Of a stretch of 22,722 nucleotides of DNA, positions 1-8,351 are shown in pieces. A model generated the notes under the pieces. That model was not told the origin of the DNA and did no database searches. It saw nothing but the letters and a program-made list of their open reading frames with translations. Origin of the DNA: Chara braunii (lineage: Eukaryota > Streptophyta > Charophyceae > Charales > Characeae); NCBI GenBank assembly GCA_003427395.1, contig BFEA01000052.1, forward strand, positions 753,651 through 776,372, read 5' to 3'. The number at the start of each line of letters is the position of its first letter. Position 1 is the first letter of the stretch. Position numbers and translations under genes: made by a program.

Positions 1-36
1 CTCTCTCACACACACACACACACACACACTCACGCT
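1..36. repeat. Compound (CT)n(CA)n microsatellite at left edge
   Basis: The window opens with a short CT run passing directly into about twelve CA dinucleotides. The same CT-then-CA compound repeat closes the window at the right edge in the same orientation. This suggests that the contig boundaries are set by the repeat. Confidence 0.95.
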
Positions 37-1010
37 CTCATTCTTCCCTACCCGATCGAACTTGTCTCTTTCTTCCTTCTCCATTGCCTCCACTCCGCCT
101 GTTCGATTCCATCTTTCAACTTGTACCCTCAATTCTCTCTTCCCGACCTTCGCCCAGCAATCCACTTTTCCCCATCCTCATCTCTCCTTGCCCTGCGTCT
201 GTAGCCTCTCTATTCCCTTCTTTCTCCGCGGCTCTCTCCTCCGTTGGGATCCTCTACGAGCTTCTGCTCCTCCATACTCGATGACCCCCTGCGCATCTTC
301 ACTGTCCTTTCCTCTCTTCCTGTCTGTCACTCTTTCCAACCTCATTGTCATTGCTCTCTCTCTCCATCACATCCTTTACCTTATCCCTCTCGCGATTCAG
401 GCCCTTCTTCATTACGCTGCTCTCTCCTTTCCATACAACCTGTCCCCCCTCCCTCCACACTGAGCCCCTCACCTTTTAGTCCGTACCCCCCTACACGACC
501 TGCATTCCTCACCTGATCGACCCCCTCCCAATCCTCACTGTGAGTGGCTGAAATTGCAACCTCCTCCTCCTCCTCTCAGAGTCCCACATCCTGATCGACC
601 CCCCCTCCCAATCCCCGCTCCTCATCCCCTTCTTCACAAATTGGGTTCCCGACCTACGTCCTCCTCCCATTTATTCTAGGACCCTCCTCCACGTCTTCCC
701 CCTACACCCGTCCCCCTACACAACCTCCTTGACGTCGGCAAACTTACCGTGCATGCTCCTCCTCCTGATCCCGCATCGTCACCCTCCCCCTTCGTCCTTC
801 CTCTGCTACTCCAACCAGCCCCTCAAGCTTTCGATGGCGTCCTGCTCCTGCCTGCCTGACCAGGCGCTTGACCTCCTCCTACTGTTCCTTCTCCACTTGC
901 CTCTCCGCATTCACGGCATGATCCCCGCATACTCCTTGCGATAGCGACCGTGCACACAAGTCCTGTCCCACTTGCAACATAGCACCCCCGCAAAAAAATG
1001 ATTTGCCCCC
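37..1010. other. Pyrimidine-rich non-coding stretch
   Basis: About 970 bases with strong strand asymmetry: the plus strand is mostly C and T, with many CTC, CCT and TCC runs. Open frames here encode only Ser/Pro/Leu-rich low-complexity peptides, with no recognisable domain and no ATG-led gene structure. Short degenerate internal repeats occur, for example a CTGATCGACCCC-type motif near 514 and 591. I see no gene, RNA or mobile element. Confidence 0.7.
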
Positions 1011-1013
1011 TAA

Positions 1014-1213
1014 ACGAATGGGCGGATGGAGGGAGGGAGGAGGGAAGGAGGGATGTAGAGGGAGGGGGCACTAAGGGGGGGCAAGGAGACAAACACACAC
1101 ACACACACACACAACGAATGGGCGGATGGAGGGAAGGAGGAGGGAAGGAGGGATGTAGAGGCAGGGGGGATGCGGGGGGGGGGGGAAGGAGACACACACA
1201 CACACGCCGCCAC
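1014..1213. repeat. Two-copy 100-bp purine-rich tandem repeat
   Basis: The motif ACGAATGGGCGGATGGAGGG starts at 1014 and, with one substitution, again at 1114, so the period is 100 bases. Each unit contains GGGA/GGAG runs, a long G tract and a terminal (AC)n microsatellite, at about 1092-1112 and 1194-1205. The G-rich strand has many runs of three or more G and could form quadruplexes. It is non-coding. The antisense Pro/Ser/Cys peptides are low-complexity shadows. Confidence 0.9.
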
Positions 1214-1295
1214 ACCAGGCAAACCCACCTATTTCACTTCTGGGCCGAGTGTGAACGGAACTCTCCACGCTTCACGCAAAACACCTCTGATAGAG

Positions 1296-1345
1296 AAAGG
1301 AGGAAGGGAGGAGGGAGGGAGGGAGGGACGGAGGGAGAGAGGGCT
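1296..1345. repeat. GA/GGGA-rich purine tract
   Basis: About 50 nearly pure purine bases on the plus strand, built from GGAGGGA-type units. It follows the 100-bp tandem repeat and mirrors, with opposite strand bias, the pyrimidine-rich stretch at 37-1010. Confidence 0.8.
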
Positions 1346-1751
1346 CACATCGCCACGCCGCGCGAACTCCCTGTCCACATCTTCANGCACGACACCGCGG
1401 GCACACAGACAGAGAGAGAGAGAAGAGGAAGAGACCCTCGTCACCGCGACGGCTGTTTGCCGGCAGCTCGACGGCGCGTTCGGAGGCGCGTGCAAAGAGC
1501 CGTCCCCATATGTCATTCCAAGGAGCCACAGTTATGCCCCACTTGGAAAGGTTTAGTCCTGGTTTCGAGTATCCACGGGCCCCTTCCATCCGATCTGAAA
1601 ATCTCACCCCCACAGCGAGCGTGACCGGCCCGTAGGGTTGCGTTTATACCCTACAGTCATTTTCTTGTCAAAGGTAATTGATTGAATGTCTATTAGAGCT
1701 TTTTAGGATCGTTTAGGACCTTTCTCAGTTTTTGGGTTGTCGGTTTGTTGC
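1346..1751. other. Unassigned sequence with one ambiguous base
   Basis: About 400 bases lie between the purine tract and the retroelement. The first part is GC-rich and the last 130 bases are more AT-rich. One base (1386) is undetermined (n), and a short (AG)n run lies near 1412. Frames are open only by chance and I recognise no protein. The junction with the PLE repeat lies at about 1752. Confidence 0.5.
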
Positions 1752-2395
1752 TGTCGAGAACGACGATACTTCACAAGACCTTCAATGTGCAGCCAAGCCA
1801 CAGCCAAGACACAAGTCAACAATCATCATGCATAGAGGACACAAGCACAAGGGAGAGGAGAGTGGGAGACACCGATCAAGTCAAGTCAAAATCCCGAATG
1901 CGACGAATACGAAAAAGTACATGAAGAACAGTCCGAATGCAAGCACTCGGTTGGCGTAGCGACCCGACCGGTTTCGGCTGGCCACCAATGCCAGCACTCA
2001 TCAGGGGTCTGTCGGTAAGGAAACGAACTGACTGATCCTATAAAAAGGAATCGGGAACTCAGAACTACGAGGTTCCTAAAACTAAAAATAAAATTATAAA
2101 AGGCAGAAAAAACTATCTCGAAAATAAAGTCTAGAACTTAACCCTTCACATCGTCAGTTCGAATCCACCTCAAAAGGTACCACTTCCCAACTCCACAGAA
2201 AATACCGACAGTTCTGCGTCCGTAACCCGCCCCCTAACAATCATAAACAACCAGAACCGGTAACCCGCCTCGACCTCTGCACATCTTGCGATCAAACCAC
2301 ACTCTGCATTTTCACCAATATCATGTAATTGTATCTCCTCCTACCCAACATAAGTCTTCACAAGTGGCCTTACCATATCCCCTCGCCTATATGCA
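1752..2395 (-). repeat. PLE pseudo-LTR, element-3' copy
   Basis: A direct repeat of 6963-7652 in the same orientation, roughly 95% identical by eye. It begins with TGTCGAGAACGACGATAC and ends near CCTATATGCA. Relative to the other copy it lacks a block of about 43 nt (near 2226) and about 6 nt near 2297. It contains the intact-core hammerhead ribozyme on the minus strand. A TATA-like TATAAAAA at 2039-2046 lies on the opposite strand and is present in both copies; its role is unknown. Confidence 0.9.
1961..2009 (-). ncRNA. Hammerhead ribozyme (intact core) in PLE pseudo-LTR
   Basis: Read on the minus strand, which is the element's sense strand, all hammerhead parts are present in order. Stem I 5' arm GACCC (2009-2005) is followed by CUGAUGA (2004-1998). 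Stem II is GCUGGC/GCCAGC with a 7-nt loop (1995-1990 and 1982-1977), and GAAA follows at 1975-1972. The stem III region reads ACC-GGU (1972-1967) with no loop, then C17 (1966), then stem I 3' arm GGGUC (1965-1961), fully complementary to GACCC. Cleavage is predicted after GUC, between 1966 and 1965. The loopless palindrome ACCGGU suggests activity as a dimer, as known for other hammerheads with minimal stem III. The second copy at 7173-7221 supports stem II by covariation. Confidence 0.87.
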
Positions 2396-2514
2396 CATCT
2401 TTCGGTCAAACCACCACAGCACCCTGCACTTCCACCAATATCATGTACTCGTATCTCCTCCTATCCAACGTAAGTCATCAATGGTAGCCATACCATATCC
2501 CCTTGCCTATAAGC
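2281..2514. repeat. Tandem duplication of about 114 bp at inner pseudo-LTR edge
   Basis: Unit 1 (2281-2394) and unit 2 (2395-2514) both begin ACATCTT followed by G/CGATCAAACC-like sequence and end near CTTGCCTATA. They differ by scattered substitutions and a few inserted bases. The right-hand pseudo-LTR has only one unit (about 7531-7652). The plus-strand frame stays open across both units, but no protein family is recognised, so I treat it as a non-coding minisatellite of the element. Confidence 0.82.
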
Positions 2515-2543
2515 GGCAGGAGGAGAGGAATCACAACACGACT

Positions 2544-5485
2544 TCAATCACAGGAAACAATATGGAAAACAAAAATAACCAAGGGCCGACCCAAGCAGCC
2601 ACTAGGGCCGACAGACCCTGTTCCACCCTGTAAGCACAGGCGCCATTGACACCACAATCCTCCAAATTTCCGAGAAAAATTGCATAATGTATCATCGAAA
2701 ATATCATTGGGATACGCCCGCTTCCAAAGCTCAATCTTCAAGGAGAAAAGGAAGGGAAGTTTTGTACCTGGTACAGTCGCAAAACGTCGGGCACGATGCA
2801 GAAAGGAACCTACAACCGCCGTCTTCTGCTGTGTACTTGAAAAGGAGCAATAATCCTGGATACTCTGAAAGGTCAACTGTTCGTTCACGGTTACCCGTTG
2901 ATTCTCATGAATCGGCAAGCTCACTACTTCGTTTGTACCATTGAAGATCTTTAGCACACACCCAAGGTAGTCCCAACTATCACCAATATTAGTTTGCTCC
3001 AGCATCAGTTTATTGTCATAACTTTCCTGAAACCTATTGATAATATGCATGGCTCGTCTTAAAGATTCTTTATCCCCCTTCTGGTATCTTACGAAAACCG
3101 ACACATCATCCACTAACCGCAGTCCATTAAAGGACACGCGGTCAAACCCGAGAGACGAAAGAAAGAGAAACTCGTTGAATGCACATAAGAGGCAGGCCAG
3201 AGCCGGACTGGAGGACTTGCCCATGGGAATGCCAACATCCTACTTCAGTACATACCCGATAGCTACTACATACGTATTCTGCAGTTCGTATTTAACAAAA
3301 GAAAGGATAGCTCGCAACTCCACCGTAAACCAGCCTTCTTCACCTCGATTCTTAGCCATTTTGGCTCCTCTCCCTCTTTTCTTAACCATTACTGCCTTAT
3401 ATCCCTTGTCACCCCAGAAGTCAATAATCCACGATACTCCCGAGAGAATAGATGGGTGGGAAAGGTTAGAGAACATTTCTTTCACATCGAAAGACGCACC
3501 CACTAAACCTTCTCCCTTCCTTACACTCTTATTCATATCAACCAACCGAGACACCAAATCTTCCGTACATCTCAAATTGAGGTTAGATCTCCCTGGCAGG
3601 CCCCACAACATGCAGTTCACTACCTTAGATATAACCCCCCCCCTACTGTCGACGGCTCATGATAGGAGGGACAAATGGGTCTCCATCGATCGGTATCTTT
3701 GTGTTTGGGCAAACAATATGTCCGCCCAAATTCACCGTCAACTTTCCACTTCCCCACATCCTCCATCTTCTCAGATTTGTACCTTGTTGCCATGTCATTA
3801 ATCACACATCGCTCGTCAGAGTTACACAACGAGAAGGACGGATTATTCAGAAACAGTTTATCCATACCTGATCGATACAGCACTGGGCAGCAAACATAAG
3901 TGTCGCCCATATTGTGATCGAGAGGGCAGCACACCAATCCCCGTAACCTCTCAGAAGGCAGAACATCATCCTCACTGAAAGTAAGCGCCGGTGTCGACGA
4001 GACATCAGAGTAGCTCATACAAGAAGAAAAATCATTAAACACAGAGGAATAAGAATTCAGAGGGGGAAGAGAAGAATGGGAGTGAAAAACTCCCAGAATC
4101 TCCCGTTTGAGAGTAGCGGAGGAATTACGAAGAGATGGCCTCAAGATATTCTTACTATTTTTCATCCAAAAAGGAAACAAATCTAGCTCCAAAATTCGAA
4201 AAGATACATGCCCATGGTGAGTAGGAAGTCCCCCAACAGCCGAACCGCAACGGCACTCAGCAAAACCACTCTTAGCAAACTTGCGAAAATTATGAAGATA
4301 GTCCCCAATAGTACGATTCTTACACCAGACTACTCGCATACGACGCACAAGCATCTCTTTCTATACCACTGGGATTTCGCGTTCAAATATCAAACGCCCG
4401 TAGATTCTCCAGACCTCCGATTTCATAATACAATCATCATAAACTAATTTCACAATTAATCGTTCTCGAATGTGCACTCCGAACTTCACCAAGATACATT
4501 TTGACAAAATGCACCTAAGTCTTCCCCGTAAGCGTTTCTCATGAAAAGTACGGACTGCCGTATACGCGACAACAAGAGAGTCAAATGACCAAGATCGAAG
4601 CAACAAGCGAGAGGGGGGGTGCCTAAGTAATGGGATAAGTGACGGTTTGAGGGCCAGGGATCGACTAAGGAAGGGTACTACTGAATCGAAAGTAAGAACG
4701 ACACCATCTCGAATCCACCCTCGAGCGTGACGAAACAACCCCAGACCGAACACACAAGAAACAATAAAACCACCGTACATACGCTTCAGAATCTTCCACC
4801 TATCCGTAAACACATCACCCCCTCGACAATAAACGACGACCCGGTGAATCGAATTCTCACGATATTTCTCTAGAATGGACAGAAGACTGTACGTGTTATC
4901 ACCCGTACTTGAAAACAATTTAATCAACCCTTTGCCTCTCGATATCGACTCAGCAGCAATCAACTGGTTCCTCTTAAATTTCTTCCTGCGTTCTCTTAGC
5001 CACGGACGAGATTGTTTCGACCTACGAGCGTTGTCACGGACATTCAACGAAGGAGAGAACAATCAAATAAAAAATTTCTCACACGAACGTACTTCATCTT
5101 CGGAGGAAACACAAAGAGGAATAGCGACATACTTATGAATCCCAATTCGTCGAAGCCACCGATACAATTTCTCGTTCCTCCGGGTTCTGTCACCACCCCC
5201 TGTATCGCTCGCTCGATAGACATGCTCTCCCCACCTAGTATGCAAATCACGATTAGTACTACCAATGTAAATGTGTCGGCACCATGGAGAGACCAAAGCA
5301 TAGACTAGCGGATCATCCGTCTTTTCAAAGTCAAAACCACCGGTGACAACATTCGAAAGAAAACCACGCAGCTTCACAACCCACGGAATCTGCCCCAGAT
5401 CAATCAACGATAGCACGGTCAAGCAAAGGAGAGAGTTAAGCGGCCTGCTCCAAATCCATTCACAGGACGACGATCGAAACTGCAT
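2544..5485 (-). pseudogene. PLE ORF2: GIY-YIG endonuclease plus reverse transcriptase, decayed
   Basis: This is the PLE polyprotein, which would nick target DNA and copy element RNA. From ATG 5485: GIY-YIG domain (residues about 60-125; VYAL, IYIGST, then R84 in HTRWGEH), a basic linker rich in RRKKFKR, and a PLE N-terminal region (GDYLHNFRKF, a CxC segment, HHGHVSF). RT follows with FDVKEMFSNL (motif A), GIPMGKSSSP, RLVDD (motif C, Tyr replaced by Leu), DYLGC and GSFLHRARR. Breaks are TGA at 5065-5063, TAG at 4363-4361, a frameshift at a nine-G run (3635-3643) and TAG at 3239-3237. Apart from that frameshift the frame is continuous. The open frame extends upstream of the ATG and overlaps the end of ORF1, so the true start is uncertain; ORF2 might have been made by reinitiation or frameshifting. 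Confidence 0.85.
5063..5485 (-). pseudogene. GIY-YIG nuclease segment of PLE ORF2
   Basis: A 140-codon uninterrupted segment carrying the whole GIY-YIG fold signature. A Tyr in VYALVSP stands for the GIY strand, HIYIGSTNRDL for the YIG strand, an Arg/Trp segment HTRWGEHVYRAS follows on the first helix, and EKLYRWLRRIG follows on the next. It lies N-terminal to RT. That order defines the permuted PLE class and sets it apart from classical Penelope and from group I intron homing nucleases, which lack an RT partner. A TGA at its end, probably from CGA, separates it from the RT part in the same frame. Confidence 0.83.
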
Positions 5486-5532
5486 GCAACACCGTAAAAG
5501 ACTCCCAAACCACGACGCGTCCGGGATTGAAC

Positions 5533-6885
5533 CTAAGAAGTGGCCGAATCACAGTTAACCTCGGTACTACCGTCACCTGGCTCGTCACCATCGGTAACTT
5601 CATGAATAACCACCCCACCTTTCTTCACGGCACGATCTTTAACAGGACCAAACGCCTTCTCAGCGCGCTTTAGCGCCAACTCTTCCTTGGTCTTGTCCAA
5701 CGTAGAATAGGAAACGCCTTCTTTCGCGCAGAGCGCAACGATCTTCTCTTTCTTGAGCGGCTTCAACATCTTTCTGGTTTCTTGAAGGAAGGTTTCTCGA
5801 TCATTAGCTTCAATCGCCATTGCCTCCGGGCTGAGCTGTTTCTTACCTTTCTCCGCCGTTGAGGCTACCTTGTCCATCTGAGCCTTCAGGTTTGAAGCCG
5901 TAGGAGTTCGTCTCTCCACTTCGAGCATCGCCATCTTCTCCGTAAGTAGTTTCAACTCCTGTTCTGCCTCGCGACGACCTTTGAGCTCACGAAGGCGCCA
6001 TTCCCTAAGGAGCTCAATCTCATGCTCTTGATGTTCTACCTTCTCCTTGAGCTTCAGATCTTCCACAGACGGTGATAGTAAAGAATCCGTGCGAGCTCGA
6101 GTTCGTACTCCAGGCACCGGCGTAGCGGTAACAACGATACTCCCACGCTTGTTCCCAGGGCGAAGCGCTTCACTCTTCCAAACATCAGCTGCGACAACGG
6201 CCTCTTCATTGGCTGACCGTAACCTTGCGATCTCCCCTTCCATTGCAGTAAGTCCGCGATCCGACCTGGCCCTTTCTTCCTCAATTTCACGTTCATACTT
6301 ATCAAAAATGCATTCGGACGTCGATGCACCTTGACCATCGCGTAATGCTTTCGGTAAGCCTTCAATTTCCAAACGCAACTTGGCAACCTCATCGTCGCCA
6401 TTCCCCTTCTTGCTCTCGAGCAGCTCTCTAATTGAGTCAAGTCTACTGCTGATCTCTTTCTTCATTTTTGCCTGAAAATCTTCACTTGCCTTCTTCTCTC
6501 AAAATATTCGTTCTTCTTCCTCATGCTCCTTCTTAATACGTTCTTCTTCCTCCTTTTTACTCCGTTCCTTCGTAATCTCTGCATCCTAGTGCGCCTTGAT
6601 GCCAGCAATCGTGGTTTCCAAATTCTCCACACGAGGCCTTAACCCTCCTCCATACCCGTACCCAGACCCACCAAACCCACCAGAGCCACCGTGAAAAGGA
6701 ACATGGACAGCCGAGGTATTAGGAACCGTGACAATCGCAGTACTAGGATTAAAGGGTGCCGCAGCAGCATCAACAGAGAAATTAAACCGTCGGTCAGGTA
6801 AGGGACAGAAATGGGAGAGATGATTAGGTTGCCCACAGTTATAACACGACCGAACTGCTAACGGCTAACCTCCATTATGCGCCAT
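5533..6885 (-). pseudogene. PLE ORF1: CCHC zinc knuckle plus coiled coil, decayed
   Basis: From ATG 6885 the frame encodes MAHNGG, a stop, then a retroviral-type knuckle CYNCGQPNHLSHFC (CX2CX4HX4C, 6846-6805). A Gly/Pro-rich linker follows, then a long charged region rich in Glu, Lys, Arg and Leu with heptad character, and a segment LKKEKIVALCAKEGVSYSTL that resembles a SAP motif. The last part is acidic (DGDEPGDGSTE). In-frame stops are TAG 6867-6865, TAG 6588-6586 and TGA 6501-6499, with no frameshift across 451 codons. The likely role is an RNA-binding, multimerising gag-like protein; this is inference from architecture. I recognise similar CCHC proteins from charophyte repeats only by memory. 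Confidence 0.78.
6805..6846 (-). other. CCHC zinc-knuckle motif in PLE ORF1
   Basis: Fourteen codons read C-Y-N-C-G-Q-P-N-H-L-S-H-F-C, an exact CX2CX4HX4C. It lies between two nonsense codons, so no single ATG-led frame in this copy contains it. This motif class binds single-stranded nucleic acid in Gag and plant LINE ORF1 proteins. Confidence 0.9.
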
Positions 6886-6962
6886 GATCTAACACCGAAA
6901 GGTAACACAAAGCCACACGTACGTAGTACTATTTCTACGACGGTTACTTCGAGGAAGGAAGT

Positions 6963-7652
6963 TGTCGAGAACGACGATACTTCACAAGACCTTCAATGTG
7001 CAGCCAAGCCACAGCCAAGACAGACGTCAACAATCATCATGCATAGAGGACACAAGCACAAGGGAGAGGAGAGGGGGAGACACCGATCAAGTCAAGTCAA
7101 AATCCCGGACGCGACGAATACGAAAAAAGTACATGAAGAACAGTCCAAATGCAAGCACTCGGTTGGCGTAGCGACCCGACCGGTTCCGGTTGGCCGCCAA
7201 TGCCAACACTCATCAGGGGTCTGTCGGTAAGGAAACGAACTGACTGATCCTATAAAAAGGAATCGGAAACTCAAAACTACAAGGTTCCTAAAACTAAAAA
7301 TAAAATCATAAAAGGCAGAAAAAACTATCTTGAAAATAAAGTCTAGAACTTAACCCTTCACATCGTCAGTTCGAATCCACCTCAAAAGGTACCACTTCCT
7401 AACTTCATAGAAAATACCGACAGTTCTGCGTCCGGAAAAACAAAAGGCAACACATCCAGAGGTCCCTACTTCGAACCCCGCCCCCTAACAATTGTAAACA
7501 ACCAGAACCGGTAACCCGCCTCGACCTCTGCACATCTTGCGATCAAACCACCACACGACTCTGCATTTTCACCAATATTATGTAATCGTATCTCCTCCTA
7601 CCCAACATAAGTCTTCACAGGTGGCCTTACCATATCCCCTCACCTATATGCA
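6963..7652 (-). repeat. PLE pseudo-LTR, element-5' copy
   Basis: A direct repeat of 1752-2395. It holds an extra block of about 43 nt (about 7435-7477) and single-unit minisatellite sequence at its right end. It lies upstream of ORF1 in the element's reading direction, where the promoter of a PLE is expected. It contains a hammerhead copy with a core substitution. Confidence 0.9.
7173..7221 (-). ncRNA. Hammerhead ribozyme copy with core substitution
   Basis: Same layout as 1961-2009: GACCC, CUGAUGA (7216-7210), stem II GUUGGC/GCCAAC, the stem III palindrome ACCGGU, C17 and GGGUC (7177-7173). Stem II differs from the other copy by a paired C-G to U-A change, so pairing is kept. The core GAA reads GGA (A13 to G, plus-strand base 7186), which should abolish or strongly reduce cleavage. 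This is therefore a likely dead ribozyme in the element's upstream repeat. Confidence 0.82.
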
Positions 7653-7768
7653 AGGAGGCAGTTTTGTTGACCTTGGAGGCAGTTTTATTTTATGCTCAGA
7701 GAGAGAAAGTCAGGACAGAGGTTCTTGGGACCGGAACTGTGCCTAGTTTAAAGTACCCCTCTGAGGCC
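7653..7768. other. Short unassigned spacer
   Basis: It lies between the PLE repeat and the foldback element. It holds two GGAGGCAGTTTT copies (near 7656 and 7675) but no coding or RNA signal that I can identify. Confidence 0.4.
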
Positions 7769-7989
7769 TAAGCTAAGCTGGTTGATGCTGTCAGTGTGTT
7801 CCCCCGGGTCGAATTGTGAGGATCCCCGACCTCGTTTGGAAATAATTTTTAATTTTTAATTTTTAAAATTTTTTCCCCCCGAGTCGAATTGTGAGGATCC
7901 TCCTTTCATTCCTTACAAATTAACCATCGAGGCCGGGGACCTCACAATTCAACCCGGTGATTACTGACAGCATCAGCCAACTTAGCTTA
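7769..7989. mobile_element. Foldback / MITE-like element
   Basis: About 221 bp with long terminal inverted repeats. The left arm (7769-7834) begins TAAGCTAAGCTGGTTGATGC; the reverse complement of the right arm (7928-7989) begins TAAGCTAAGTTGGCTGATGC. The arms match over about 62 bases with scattered mismatches. The roughly 93-bp centre is AT-rich (TTTTTAA repeats, 7842-7874). The sequence TCGAATTGTGAGGATCC occurs twice directly (left arm and near 7884) and once inverted and changed in the right arm. TA at 7769-7770 and 7988-7989 would fit a Stowaway-type TA target duplication. It has no coding capacity. Confidence 0.7.
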
Positions 7990-8351
7990 CAAGCTAGACC
8001 TGCAGAAAGTCGGCTAGAGACTTTTCAAAGTTACCTACGTACTGATCTGAAGATGGTGGGGATGAGTAGTAGCTCTATGTTGAAAACCTCTTTAACCTCT
8101 GAATAATCTCATCATGAGAAGATGCCAATTGATGAAAGGTGTCGTTGAAATATAGAGCATATTGAACAAACATTCATAGCTACCTAGCTTTAGGTTGTGA
8201 CCAGATGGGACTAGTCCGACCCATTGGACACCTACCTACCCTACTTTCTAGACACTCGCTTAGAGGTCTACCGCGACCCTATACAATCGACTGCCCTGGT
8301 TGGACGAGGTGGGCACTACTGTCTACCACGTAGTCGCCTACAGCTAAGACC
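7990..8351 (-). other. Probable LINE 3' untranslated region and flank
   Basis: This lies downstream of the minus-strand LINE ORF2 stop (TGA 8354-8352). I see no further protein similarity and no clear poly(A) tail (a T run on the plus strand), so the LINE 3' terminus is not located. A small perfect hairpin, TCTCATCATGAGA, lies near 8107. A plus-strand open frame at 8224-8559 is a shadow. Confidence 0.45.

Larger units (their letters stand above)
1752..7652 (-). mobile_element. Penelope-like element with permuted GIY-YIG/RT order and pseudo-LTRs
   Basis: A 5.9-kb retroelement reading right to left: direct repeat, ORF1 (CCHC knuckle plus coiled coil), ORF2 (GIY-YIG nuclease then reverse transcriptase), direct repeat. 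PLEs are known for flanking LTR-like direct repeats (pLTRs) and for hammerhead ribozymes inside them, and both are seen here. The RT has the PLE pattern: a GIPMGKSSSP motif, VDD at 3105-3113, and a post-RT GSFLHRARR segment. GIY-YIG lies N-terminal to RT, which is the order described for Chlamys and Naiad elements; classical Penelope has it C-terminal. The copy is dead: three nonsense codons in ORF1, three in ORF2 and a frameshift. Exact termini and target duplication were not determined. Confidence 0.88.

Noticed and set aside
62-944. Several plus-strand open frames of 66-133 codons in the first kilobase
   Set aside because: They are Ser/Pro/Leu-rich translations of CT-rich sequence, overlap in several frames, mostly lack an ATG in good context and match no family that I know.
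2150-2175. GTTCGAATCC in both pseudo-LTRs (about 2158-2167 and about 7370) looks like a tRNA T-loop or RNA polymerase III B box
   Set aside because: The flanking bases do not form a T-stem, no D-arm or acceptor pairing is visible, and it lies on the strand opposite to the element.
2286-2633. A 115-codon plus-strand frame with an internal peptide repeat (NHxTLHFHQYHV)
   Set aside because: It translates the 114-bp minisatellite inside the pseudo-LTR and runs antisense to the PLE. The repeat explains the open frame.
3037-3801. A 254-codon plus-strand frame across the PLE RT
   Set aside because: It is an antisense shadow. The minus strand carries the RT motifs in order.
7842-7874. T-rich tract as the (reversed) poly(A) tail of the minus-strand LINE
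   Set aside because: It lies inside the foldback element between its inverted arms, about 480 bases beyond the ORF2 stop, with no polyadenylation signal tied to the LINE.
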